Shown here piece after piece: positions 1 to 8,172 of a stretch of 64,000 bases of DNA. The position numbers were made by a program, and so were the translations under genes. The first letter of the stretch is position 1. Every line of letters starts with the position of its first letter. The notes under the pieces are model-generated. The model did no database searches, was not told the origin of the DNA, and saw only the letters and a list, made by a program, of their open reading frames with translations. Origin of the DNA: Alteromonadaceae bacterium XY-R5 (GTDB taxonomy: Bacteria; Pseudomonadota; Gammaproteobacteria; Enterobacterales; Alteromonadaceae); NCBI GenBank assembly GCA_001660395.1, contig LXWE01000001.1:186001-250000 (forward strand), read 5' to 3'.

Positions 1-463
1 AACTGGAATCTTTAAGCCAGCCCATGCGAATGGCGACATCTATGCCCTCAGCCACCATATCGGTGATTTTGTCGCCACTGCGGATCTCAATCCCCAGTGC
101 CGGATGCATATTTGCAAATTCCGCCAAAGCCGGTGCCAGCCTGTGTGCGGCGTGATCAACGGGCGCTGAAATACGCAAAGTACCCGTCAGTTGCTGGGCA
201 TCGGTACTGGCATCGCTAATGCTTTCATCTAAACGGCTCAGCAACGGCTTACATTGCTGGTAAAACAGCTCGCCCGCCTGAGTCAGCGACACTTTGCGGG
301 TGGTGCGGTTAAACAAGACGGTGCCTAAGCGTAGCTCCAGCGAACGGATATTCAGGCTGATCTTGGTTTTGGTACAGCCCAGTTTATCCGCTGCCGCGGT
401 AAAGGAGCCCGCTTCTGCCGTAGCGATAAATAATGGCAGGCTGTTTAAATCCAGGCTTTCCAC
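1..463 (-). CDS. LysR-family transcriptional regulator (partial, C-terminus outside window)
   Basis: Reading leftwards from a GTG at 463, the translation begins VESLDLNSLPLFIATAEAG and continues with a typical LysR winged helix-turn-helix (SFTAAADKLGCTKTKIS, residues about 18-35), then the start of the substrate-binding domain. The GTG is preceded by a good ribosome site (AAAGGTGG). Only about 154 residues are inside the window. The gene is divergent from the NAD(P)-binding protein at 587, the usual layout for a LysR regulator and its target. A 25-bp inverted repeat lies just upstream of the start and is a likely binding site. The effector is unknown. Confidence 0.85.
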   Translation of the reverse strand, partial: MESLDLNSLPLFIATAEAGSFTAAADKLGCTKTKISLNIRSLELRLGTVLFNRTTRKVSLTQAGELFYQQCKPLLSRLDESISDASTDAQQLTGTLRISAPVDHAAHRLAPALAEFANMHPALGIEIRSGDKITDMVAEGIDVAIRMGWLKDSS

Positions 464-476
464 TTAATCCACCTTT

Positions 477-501
477 CATTGTTTTAAATTTAGAAACAAT
501 G
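477..501. promoter_or_regulatory. Inverted repeat, candidate LysR operator
   Basis: CATTGTTT and AAACAATG form a perfect 8-bp inverted repeat around a 9-nt AT-rich spacer. It lies 14 bp upstream of the LysR start and 86 bp upstream of the divergent oxidoreductase. The symmetry and position fit a LysR-type site serving both genes. Binding is inferred from layout only. Confidence 0.5.
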
Positions 502-586
502 AATTATTAAACGCGCTATTTTTCAAATCAATCGCTTTCGTCAGAATAGCCTCCGTTGACCACTTACCAAATATCCAGAGGAAAAA

Positions 587-1231
587 ATGATGAATATAGC
601 CATTATCGGTGCCAGCGGTTTTATCGGTTCGGCTCTGCGTGAAGAAGCCTTAGCCCGCGGCTTTGCGGTCACCGCATTGGTGTCACGTCCAGAGCGTTTA
701 GACGATCAGGCGGGCCTGAGCAAAGTAAAAGTCGATGTGCAGGATACCCCTGCATTAACAGCGCAACTGGCCGGGTTTGATGCGGTGATCAGTGCCTTTT
801 CCGGCCACGCGCAAGCTGATGTCGCAGGGTATTATCAGCAAGGTTTCGACAGCATAATGGCGGCCGCTAAAGCTGCAGAAGTAAAGCGTCTGTTAGTCGT
901 AGGTGGTGCCGGCTCGCTGGAAATCGCGCCGGGTGCACTGTTGATTGATACACCGGAATTTCCGGCCGAGTATAAAGCCTCTGCTGAAGGTGCCCGTTAC
1001 GCCCTTAACGCCTTAAGAGCGCATCAGGATGTCAACTGGACCATGCTCTCACCTGCCGCCATGATTGGTCCGGGTGAACGCACAGGCTCGTATCAGTTAG
1101 GTAAAGATCAGCTGCTGACAAATGCCACAGGCGAAAGCTTTATTTCTGTGCAGGATTACGCCAAAGCCATGCTGGATGAGGTGCAAACACCCGCCCACAT
1201 TAATCAGCGTTTCACTCTGGCGTACGCCTAA
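587..1231 (+). CDS. NAD(P)-binding Rossmann-fold oxidoreductase (atypical SDR / NmrA-like)
   Basis: A 214-residue protein with an N-terminal dinucleotide-binding motif GASGFIG (residues 8-14) followed by a helix and the acidic/basic strand typical of NAD(P)H-binding proteins of the YwnB/NmrA type. VVGGAGSLE at about residues 104-112 and the absence of a clear YxxxK catalytic pair fit the short atypical SDR families. A second ATG directly follows the first, so either may be used; GAGG lies 5 nt upstream. It is probably cytosolic. It is divergent from the LysR gene at 463 and may be its target. The substrate cannot be read from the sequence. Confidence 0.85.
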   Translation: MMNIAIIGASGFIGSALREEALARGFAVTALVSRPERLDDQAGLSKVKVDVQDTPALTAQLAGFDAVISAFSGHAQADVAGYYQQGFDSIMAAAKAAEVKRLLVVGGAGSLEIAPGALLIDTPEFPAEYKASAEGARYALNALRAHQDVNWTMLSPAAMIGPGERTGSYQLGKDQLLTNATGESFISVQDYAKAMLDEVQTPAHINQRFTLAYA

Positions 1232-1269
1232 GCTTCCGCCATGGATTACCTAAGCGCCATATAGGCTGC

Positions 1270-3027
1270 TTAGGCAATCAGCTGCAACTGAGCCAGTTCA
1301 CGGTACAGGGCATTTTCCGTCAGTAATTGCTGATGGGTACCCACCGCCTGAATCTGGCCTTTGTCCATCACCACAATGCGATCCGCATTGGTCACGGTCG
1401 CCAGGCGGTGGGCGATGATCAGGGTGGTTTTACCTTGCATCAGCTCATCCAGCGCCTGTTTTACCTTGATCTCATTAGCCGCATCTAGCGCACTGGTGGC
1501 TTCATCCAAAAGCAAAATAGGTCGATTCGCCAAAATCGCCCGGGCAATGGCAATACGCTGTTTCTGCCCACCGGATAAGCGCACGCCGCGCTCACCTAAC
1601 TGGGTGTGATACCCTTCAGGCAATTCCGCGATAAATTCATCGGCCCGGGCCGCTTTGGCCGCTGCTTCAATCTCGGCCTGTGAGGCATCCGGCCGCCCAT
1701 AAGCAATGTTTTCCCGCACCGAGTCGGCAAAGATCACCGATTCCTGCGACACCATAGCAAACTGCTGACGTAACTCACGCAAACCCACAGAGGTTATCGG
1801 CACGCCATCCAGAGTGATTTGGCCGCGCTGCATATCGTAAAAACGCAGCAGACACTGAAACAAGGTCGATTTACCTGCCCCACTCGGGCCAACCAAGGCT
1901 ACCCGCTCGCCGGGCTGAATATGCAGGTTAAGATCTTTGAGTACCCATTCCTGCTCCAGATCCTGACTCTCTGCGTAAGAAAAGCCTGCATTGGCCAGCA
2001 CCAGCTCGCCACGAACAGGTTGTGGTAATGGCTGCGGCATTGGTGCGTCTTTGATCTGACTGACGGTATCCAGTAATTCCATCATCCGCTCGCTGGCACC
2101 GGCAGCCTTTTGAATCTCACCAATCACTTCACTGATGGTGGCCACACTGCCGCCTGCCATCACCGCATAAAACATAAAGGCCGTCAGTTCACCGGCACTT
2201 AATTCACCGCTTAACACCTGATTGGCACCCAGCCAGGCCACCAGCGTAATTGCCAGTAAACTGATGGCTATTATCGACGCTATCATCAGCGCGCGAAAAC
2301 GAATACGCTGACGCGCCGCGCCCATTACCCCTTCTATGCGCTGACTGAAATGTTCGCGATCCAGATGTTCGTGGGTATAAGCCTGCACCGTTTGTATCTC
2401 ATGCAGGCTTTCATCAATGTAGGCACCGACATCGGCGACTCTGTCCTGACTGTTCCGGGCGTAAGTACGTACGCGAGCGCCAAATATGCGAATGGGCAGC
2501 AACACAATGGGCACCGCAATCAGCACACATAAGGTCAGCACATGGCTGGTAAACAACATCAGCAATAACGCGCCGATAAAAGTCACGGTTGAGCGCAGCG
2601 CCATCGACAGGCCCGAGCCCACCACGGTTTGCAGCACTGTAGTATCTGAGGTAAAACGGGAAATCACTTCGCCGGTACGGGTTTTGGCATAAAATTCCGG
2701 CGACAAGGTCAGCAAATGGGAATAGACCTGCTGACGAATATCGGCACTGACCCGCTCCCCCAGCCAGACCATATAAAAGAAGCGAAAATAGGTGGCGATA
2801 CTGCCCACCACACCAATGGCCAGTACCAGCGCCACCATCTGGGTCAGGCGCTGGGCGTTGTTAGCTAAAAAGCCCTGATCAACGGCGGCTTTCACGCCCT
2901 GCCCCAGCAATAACCAAGCGCCGGCACCGATAAACAGCGCAATTAAGGCGTACACCACCTGACGTTTATAAGGCTTCAGCTGGCCAAAAATCCAGCCCAT
3001 CAGGGCGCGGGTAGTATGGGTTTTCAC
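1270..3027 (-). CDS. ABC transporter, fused permease and ATP-binding protein (MsbA-like half-transporter)
   Basis: 585 residues, the normal size of an exporter half-transporter. Residues about 20-310 hold six membrane helices (ABC exporter type-1 fold), and residues about 340-580 hold the nucleotide-binding domain. Walker A GPSGAGKST (near 380), signature LSGGQKQR (near 485), Walker B ILLLDEATSALD and the H-loop IIAHRLAT are all intact, so the ATPase should be active. It should work as a homodimer in the inner membrane exporting lipids or drugs; the substrate is unknown. It converges on the SDR gene and stands alone. Confidence 0.9.
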   Translation of the reverse strand: MKTHTTRALMGWIFGQLKPYKRQVVYALIALFIGAGAWLLLGQGVKAAVDQGFLANNAQRLTQMVALVLAIGVVGSIATYFRFFYMVWLGERVSADIRQQVYSHLLTLSPEFYAKTRTGEVISRFTSDTTVLQTVVGSGLSMALRSTVTFIGALLLMLFTSHVLTLCVLIAVPIVLLPIRIFGARVRTYARNSQDRVADVGAYIDESLHEIQTVQAYTHEHLDREHFSQRIEGVMGAARQRIRFRALMIASIIAISLLAITLVAWLGANQVLSGELSAGELTAFMFYAVMAGGSVATISEVIGEIQKAAGASERMMELLDTVSQIKDAPMPQPLPQPVRGELVLANAGFSYAESQDLEQEWVLKDLNLHIQPGERVALVGPSGAGKSTLFQCLLRFYDMQRGQITLDGVPITSVGLRELRQQFAMVSQESVIFADSVRENIAYGRPDASQAEIEAAAKAARADEFIAELPEGYHTQLGERGVRLSGGQKQRIAIARAILANRPILLLDEATSALDAANEIKVKQALDELMQGKTTLIIAHRLATVTNADRIVVMDKGQIQAVGTHQQLLTENALYRELAQLQLIA

Positions 3028-3183
3028 AACAAATTAATTCTTAAAGCAATCCAAACTAAAACCATACCTTTCCACGGACATAAGTGCGAGTAACAAATTG
3101 TCACACCTGATGTCTGACTTTAGTAATCGCCCTCTTTCCCGTATCCTTGGCCGCGAAATACAGCAAAGACAAAGACACAAATC

Positions 3184-4026
3184 ATGACAACAAGCTATCA
3201 AGGCAATATCCGCAAAATGCGGGTAAGCGCCGATGCCGAGCATAAAGTGCACTATCAGTTACCCATAGGCGAACACCTGATAGAAATGAATTCCCTGATT
3301 GGCACACATCTGGAGGTGGTTTATCAGGGCCAGATCCACTGCGTGCATTGCGGACGCAAAACCAAAAAAAGTTTTAATCAGGGTTATTGCTACCCCTGTG
3401 TGACCAAGCTGGCTCAGTGCGACACCTGCATCATTAAGCCGGAACTTTGCCATTATGATGCAGGGACCTGTCGCGAACCTGCATGGGGCGAAGAAAACTG
3501 CCTGACCGACCATTTTGTGTATCTGTCGAATACCGGCAATATCAAAGTGGGTATCACCCGCCATGTGACAGAGGGCATTTCCAGTCGTTGGATAGATCAG
3601 GGCGCCACCCAGGCCATGGCGATTATGCGGGTACAGAATCGACTCATTAGTGGTTTGGTGGAATCGGCGTTTAAGAGCCATATTGGCGATAAGACCAACT
3701 GGCGCACCATGCTCAAAGGCGAAGCAGAGCACGTCGATTTACAGACATTAAAGGAAACTCTGCTGGCGCAGGTGCAAGACGACTTAGATGCTATTACCGA
3801 AGAGCATGGTTTTCAGGCCATCAGTCAGTTAGACACACCAGCCCATCAGATTCACTATCCGGTCCAACAGTATCCAGTCAAAATCAAATCTATCAATCTG
3901 GATAAAGAACTGGTGTTCAGCGGCACCCTTGAGGGGATGAAAGGCCAGTATTGGCTGTTAGATGGTGACAGAGTGATCAATATGCGTAAATACGCGGGTT
4001 ACCACCTGACCCTGACCACTGCATAA
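3184..4026 (+). CDS. DUF2797 family protein
   Basis: 280 residues, matching by eye the DUF2797 family of uncharacterised proteobacterial proteins. The N-terminal third carries paired cysteines (HCVHCG, YCYPC, QCDTC, then CHYDAGTC, residues about 54-100), suggesting one or two zinc sites. The middle (about residues 112-170) reads FVYLSNTGNIKVGIT, then RWIDQGA, then GLVESAFK. This resembles the core of GIY-YIG endonucleases, with a Y/G strand, an Arg and a Glu. No signal peptide or membrane segment is visible. The ribosome site is weak. No function is experimentally known to me; the nuclease resemblance is my inference. Confidence 0.8.
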   Translation: MTTSYQGNIRKMRVSADAEHKVHYQLPIGEHLIEMNSLIGTHLEVVYQGQIHCVHCGRKTKKSFNQGYCYPCVTKLAQCDTCIIKPELCHYDAGTCREPAWGEENCLTDHFVYLSNTGNIKVGITRHVTEGISSRWIDQGATQAMAIMRVQNRLISGLVESAFKSHIGDKTNWRTMLKGEAEHVDLQTLKETLLAQVQDDLDAITEEHGFQAISQLDTPAHQIHYPVQQYPVKIKSINLDKELVFSGTLEGMKGQYWLLDGDRVINMRKYAGYHLTLTTA

Positions 4027-4034
4027 TCCCAATT

Positions 4035-4091
4035 AGGTAAAACGAAACATAGGCGCAGCGTAACTGGCTGCGCTGATATTTCGTTTTACCT
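4035..4091. terminator. Long two-tier hairpin between convergent genes
   Basis: A perfect 13-bp outer stem (AGGTAAAACGAAA with TTTCGTTTTACCT) encloses a 7-bp GC-rich inner stem (GCGCAGC with GCTGCGC). It sits between the DUF2797 stop and the stop of the hydrolase on the other strand, and TTTT follows on the plus strand. It is probably a bidirectional terminator, but the length and nested symmetry are also compatible with a small repeated extragenic element. Confidence 0.6.
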
Positions 4092-4092
4092 T

Positions 4093-5244
4093 TTAGTCGG
4101 CAACTAATTGCTCAGAACCCGCAAAGCGCTCAACTGCGCCTGCTGGCATCAGCGGACGCCACCAGTATTGCTTCGCTGCTAAGCCGTTTGATAGTTGTGC
4201 TAGCGCCATCTTTTCGCCAAAGGCGGGCGTCAGCAGGTTCACATCATGCTGCTGGGCCGCCTGTACCACACGTTCCAGTGGCTCATACCAAGCGTGAAAG
4301 GCCAAATCAAAGGTGCCGTTGTGCACTGGGATCATGGTATTAGCCTGCAAATCCAGGCTTGCCTGGACACTTTGTTCCGGTGTCATATGCACATCGGCCC
4401 AATCCCTGTCGTATGCTCCCGTTTCAATCAACGCAAGATCAAAGGGTCCGTAGCGTTTGCCTATTTCGGCAAAGCCGTCGAAATAACCTGAATCGCCGCT
4501 GAAATAGACAGATTTGCCCTGCTGTTTGATCACCCATGAACCCCACAAGGTCGTATTGCCATCACTCATCCCCCGGCCAGAAAAATGCTGGGTTGGGGTA
4601 AACGCAATCACGCCCTGATGGGTTTGATATTCCTGCCACCAATCAAAACGCACAATTTTTTCCGGCGCAACGCCCCACTTTTCCAAATCGGCTTCCACCC
4701 CCAGCGGCACCAAAAACTGCGCCGTTTTCGAGGCTAACTTTTTAATGCAAGCCTTATCCAGGTGATCATAATGATTGTGTGAGATCAGCACCTTATCTAT
4801 GGCCGGCAAATCTTTTAGGGCAATGGGCGGCTGATGAAAACGTTTAGGCCCGGCAAAGCGAAAAGGCGATGCCCGTTCTGAAAACACCGGGTCTAACAAC
4901 CAGAATTCGCCAAATACTTTTAATAGCACCGATGAGTGCCCCAGTTTAATCACGTGAATATCGTTATTGCTCAGCGCAGCCAGTTCATCTGATGTCACTG
5001 CAGCAACCGGGATCGCTTTTGTCGGTGCTTTATCCACACTCTTTTCGGTAAAGTAACGCTTCGAAATTTCGAGCATTTTTTTCAGGCCTGGCTGCTCGAT
5101 AGGTGTCGTGTTATGAAATTTTTCGCCGTCAAAATGCGGACCGGCTACCGCTTCAAGCTCAGCTGACGTTGCATTAATGGTGTTTAACATGATTCCTCCT
5201 AACAAGAATACCCCAAGCATAAGAACACAGCTTTTCAGCAACAT
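4093..5244 (-). CDS. Exported metallo-beta-lactamase-fold hydrolase (UlaG / NAPE-PLD-like)
   Basis: 383 residues starting with a hydrophobic segment (residues about 3-24) that should act as signal peptide or membrane anchor. The core has the zinc motif SHNHYDHLD (near residue 153), then YFSGDSGYF and the downstream metal ligands in HMTPEQ and IPVHNGTFDL. The order and spacing fit the lactonase/NAPE-phospholipase D branch, so the substrate may be a phospholipid or a lactone. The start at 5244 has GAGGA upstream. A perfect palindrome lies about 23 bp upstream, next to the divergent tetR, so repression by that regulator is likely. Confidence 0.85.
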   Translation of the reverse strand: MLLKSCVLMLGVFLLGGIMLNTINATSAELEAVAGPHFDGEKFHNTTPIEQPGLKKMLEISKRYFTEKSVDKAPTKAIPVAAVTSDELAALSNNDIHVIKLGHSSVLLKVFGEFWLLDPVFSERASPFRFAGPKRFHQPPIALKDLPAIDKVLISHNHYDHLDKACIKKLASKTAQFLVPLGVEADLEKWGVAPEKIVRFDWWQEYQTHQGVIAFTPTQHFSGRGMSDGNTTLWGSWVIKQQGKSVYFSGDSGYFDGFAEIGKRYGPFDLALIETGAYDRDWADVHMTPEQSVQASLDLQANTMIPVHNGTFDLAFHAWYEPLERVVQAAQQHDVNLLTPAFGEKMALAQLSNGLAAKQYWWRPLMPAGAVERFAGSEQLVAD

Positions 5245-5266
5245 ATTGTCCTCGCCACAAAATTAC

Positions 5267-5281
5267 ACTACACGGTGTAGT
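5267..5281. promoter_or_regulatory. Palindromic operator, candidate TetR site
   Basis: ACTACAC-G-GTGTAGT is a perfect 7-bp inverted repeat around one base. It lies in the space between the hydrolase (minus) and the tetR-type gene (plus). Size and symmetry are typical of TetR operators. It is likely to control at least the hydrolase promoter. Confidence 0.6.
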
Positions 5282-5366
5282 TTACAGAATTAGAGCAAAA
5301 AGTAAACTGAGTAGTGCAATTTATTTTGAGATGGTTACAATAGCGGGGGTGAGAAAAGGTGTGACT

Positions 5367-5963
5367 ATGAAGCTAAGTGACAAAAAGCGATTACAAATAT
5401 TAGATACGGCGGAAGATTTGTTTCATCGTCAGGGCGTTGAGCATACCAGTATGGACCAACTCGCCATTGAAGCGAATGTGTCTAAACGTACCGTCTACAA
5501 CCACTTTGCGACTAAAGAAGTGTTATTTAAGGCCATCACAGATCGCATGATTACCCGTCTGACGGAAGGACGCTCATTGCAGTTCGATCCCTCCCAGACC
5601 GTTGCCGAACAGTTACAAAAGATCGCTGAAGATGAAGTGGCTATGCTCAGCTCCGACACCTTTTTGCGCATGGCACGAATTGCCATGTTACAAATGCTCA
5701 AAGAGCCAGAGCTGGCGCAAACCATGAATAATTCCCCCATGGGCTGTAAACGCTACCTTGAAGCCTTTTTGACAGACGCCACCAGCGCCGGTGCACTGAA
5801 GGTCGACGATGTTGAATTTGCCAGTCACCAGTTTATCTACCATCTCAAAGCCTTCGCTTTCTATCCGGCCCTGTTTGGGTTGCACCAGCCCAGCGCTGAC
5901 GAGCTGAAAAAAATCGTATCAGAAAGCGTTAAGATGTTTTTAGCCCGTTATCAGGCTAAATAA
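5367..5963 (+). CDS. TetR/AcrR-family transcriptional regulator
   Basis: 198 residues from the ATG at 5367, which has AAAGGTG upstream; an in-frame ATG at 5331 would add 12 residues but lacks a clear ribosome site. The N-terminus holds the TetR helix-turn-helix (TSMDQLAIEANVSKRTVYNH, about residues 28-47). The C-terminal domain is the ligand-binding, dimerising part (AefR/TetR_C type). It is divergent from the metallo-beta-lactamase-fold hydrolase and shares the palindrome at 5267, so it probably represses that gene and itself. The ligand is unknown. Confidence 0.88.
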   Translation: MKLSDKKRLQILDTAEDLFHRQGVEHTSMDQLAIEANVSKRTVYNHFATKEVLFKAITDRMITRLTEGRSLQFDPSQTVAEQLQKIAEDEVAMLSSDTFLRMARIAMLQMLKEPELAQTMNNSPMGCKRYLEAFLTDATSAGALKVDDVEFASHQFIYHLKAFAFYPALFGLHQPSADELKKIVSESVKMFLARYQAK

Positions 5964-5984
5964 AAGCACCTAAAAAAACAGGTA

Positions 5985-6641
5985 CTATTCGACGGGTATT
6001 GGCGCATTGCTCAGCAAAAATACCCCAACGCCCACCGTAAATAAAAACATTCCCCACAGGCTGTGTTCTATAACCACCACAAGTGTCGAGCGGGTCTGAA
6101 TATAGCGATAACCAAATAACGCGCCGCCTGCGGCAGAAACGGCTACTGCGATCCAATTCCCATACACAGCATGTACAGAGGCAAAACTCAGGGTGCTTAG
6201 CAGCCAGCGCCAGATTTTCGATGGCAGAATGCGTTTATAACGATGAAAAAAGAAGGTGCGGAAAATCACCTCCTGCGGGATCACCGAAATCAACGGATAA
6301 ATCAGCAGGGTCAGCAACCACAAAGAGGGATGCTCGCCTGGTAAATAGAACAGTAACTTGGGCATATACACAGCCACTAGCACACAGGCCAGACTGGCGA
6401 AAGGAAGAAATAGCCATAGTGTTTTGCGCATATGCTGATAGAAAGCATCCACATGCCAGAGGCGAAAGCGTTTAAAACTGGGATCAGCGAGCAATAAATA
6501 CAAACACCCTGCGCCGGTGAGTAGCAGTAACGGCATTAACCAGGTAGCTAAATCACCAATAAAACAAACCACTAAGGCCGGAATTAGCGCGAATAGCACG
6601 ACTAATTCCACCCAACGTTTTACCTCTGACACTATCGACAT
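5985..6641 (-). CDS. CPBP-family intramembrane metalloprotease
   Basis: 218 residues with about six hydrophobic segments. The CPBP (CAAX protease / bacteriocin-processing) motifs are present: QEVIFR (motif 1, with Gln in place of the first Glu of the usual EExxxR), FASVHA (motif 2, conserved His) and EHSLWGM (motif 3). It is an inner-membrane protein. The single-residue change in motif 1 may alter or abolish catalysis, although the second Glu and both His remain. It stands alone between the tetR and DUF2167 genes. Confidence 0.8.
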   Translation of the reverse strand: MSIVSEVKRWVELVVLFALIPALVVCFIGDLATWLMPLLLLTGAGCLYLLLADPSFKRFRLWHVDAFYQHMRKTLWLFLPFASLACVLVAVYMPKLLFYLPGEHPSLWLLTLLIYPLISVIPQEVIFRTFFFHRYKRILPSKIWRWLLSTLSFASVHAVYGNWIAVAVSAAGGALFGYRYIQTRSTLVVVIEHSLWGMFLFTVGVGVFLLSNAPIPVE

Positions 6642-6848
6642 CTTTGTTCCCCCCTACACAAAGTCTAGAAAGGTTTTCATTAAAGTGTCATCTGACTGCA
6701 ATAAAAGTTTTTAGGTCATTTCCATTAGCATAATGGTGCGTCCATATATGACCATTTGGTAATTATTTTTCTGCTCCAGATAAATTTAGTGTATAACCCG
6801 GTTAATGCCGGGATGCGGCATTGAGGAAATCATAAAAATAAGGACAAC

Positions 6849-7799
6849 ATGATGAAAAATTACCTTAAATGGCTGGGAATTAGCAGCCTGATGGTGATGG
6901 CGCAATTCGCCACCGCTCAGCAACAGGATGACACTCAGCCTGAGCCGACAGAGCAAGCACAAGTCACCGAATCTCAAACCGACGAACAGCAAGCTTACAT
7001 CGAATGGGCCCAGTCTGTCTGGAGCCAAATGTCTCCGCAAACGGGCAGTATTGCCCTTGCCAATGACGTAGCAACTCTTGAAGTACCCGAAGATTTCTAT
7101 TACCTGAACAGTGACGATGCCAAGCGTGTACTTACAGAGATTTGGGGCAACCCGCCAGAAGTGGCCGAAGGTATTCTGGGCATGCTGTTTCCTGCCGACC
7201 AAACTCCCTTTGATGGTGACTCATGGGGTGTAACCATTGAATATGAACAGGATGGTTATGTCTCTGATGAAGACACTGCTGACATCGATTACGCCGAGAT
7301 GTTAGAAGACATGCAGGCCGATGTCAGAGAATCGAGTAAAGCGCGTGTTGAGCAGGGTTATGAGGCCATTGAGCTCGTTGGCTGGGCATCACAACCCTAT
7401 TACGATGCCGAGGCGCACAAACTACACTGGGCCAAAGAACTGATGTTTGGTGACAACTCCAACCACACCCTGAATTACAATATTCGCGTATTAGGCCGTC
7501 AGGGTGTTCTGGTCATGAATTTTATTGCTGGCATGGCGCAATTTGAGGAAATAAAACCACAGGTACCAACCGTGCTGGCCATGGCGGATTTTAATCAGGG
7601 TTCGCGCTACAGTGATTTTAACCCGGACATCGACGAAGTGGCGGCATATGGTATCGGTGCCCTCGTTGCTGGCAAAGTGGCGGCGAAATTAGGCATTCTG
7701 GCGGGTGCTCTGCTGTTGCTGAAAAAGTTCTGGTTCCTACTGGTACTGGGCGGCGGTGCCATTTTGAAATGGTTTAAACGCACGCCAAAAGCACAATAA
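6849..7799 (+). CDS. DUF2167 domain membrane-anchored protein
   Basis: 316 residues. A cleavable signal peptide is likely (residues 1-23, ending ATAQQQ). After a low-complexity acidic Gln/Glu/Thr stretch comes the DUF2167 domain (about residues 60-250; VPEDFYYL, WGNPP, DSWGVTIEYEQDGYV), then two hydrophobic segments near the C-terminus (about 264-305) and a basic tail. The topology suggests a periplasmic domain anchored at its C-terminus. The function of the family is unknown. The start has AAGGAC upstream. Confidence 0.82.
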   Translation: MMKNYLKWLGISSLMVMAQFATAQQQDDTQPEPTEQAQVTESQTDEQQAYIEWAQSVWSQMSPQTGSIALANDVATLEVPEDFYYLNSDDAKRVLTEIWGNPPEVAEGILGMLFPADQTPFDGDSWGVTIEYEQDGYVSDEDTADIDYAEMLEDMQADVRESSKARVEQGYEAIELVGWASQPYYDAEAHKLHWAKELMFGDNSNHTLNYNIRVLGRQGVLVMNFIAGMAQFEEIKPQVPTVLAMADFNQGSRYSDFNPDIDEVAAYGIGALVAGKVAAKLGILAGALLLLKKFWFLLVLGGGAILKWFKRTPKAQ

Positions 7800-8172
7800 A
7801 CCCTCCTGAACACCTTAGCTGACGTCGTCATCTCGTTATAGACGGCGTTAGCTTACATCACTCAACAGCTTATCGACTGCATGTCTCTGGTAGCGACTTA
7901 CTGCGGGGTATCGTTTTCTCATTTGCCTGTTTTATACAACTGAACATTTAGGTAAATATAACTACCAAAATATCGATCGCTATAGAATCCAATCACTTTC
8001 TCACTTCTATATTCAATCGCGGAATATCGCCACCGAATAATCAGAATCTTTTGCAATATCTCTCATTTTCAAAAAATTGATCCAGTTAAAGTTCCCGCTC
8101 TGAAATACGGGCTACACTCCGACGCGAAAATACCCATCCCATGCTATTTATTGCTGTACAAAGAGGGAGTGC
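7800..8172. other. Intergenic region with one hairpin
   Basis: 373 bp without a convincing reading frame. A 13-bp imperfect stem (7817-7829 with 7841-7853, two G-T pairs) follows the DUF2167 gene by 17 bp; it lacks a T-run, so it may be a weak terminator or an mRNA-end stabiliser. The rest is AT-rich and presumably carries the promoter of the GGDEF-EAL gene. Confidence 0.5.
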
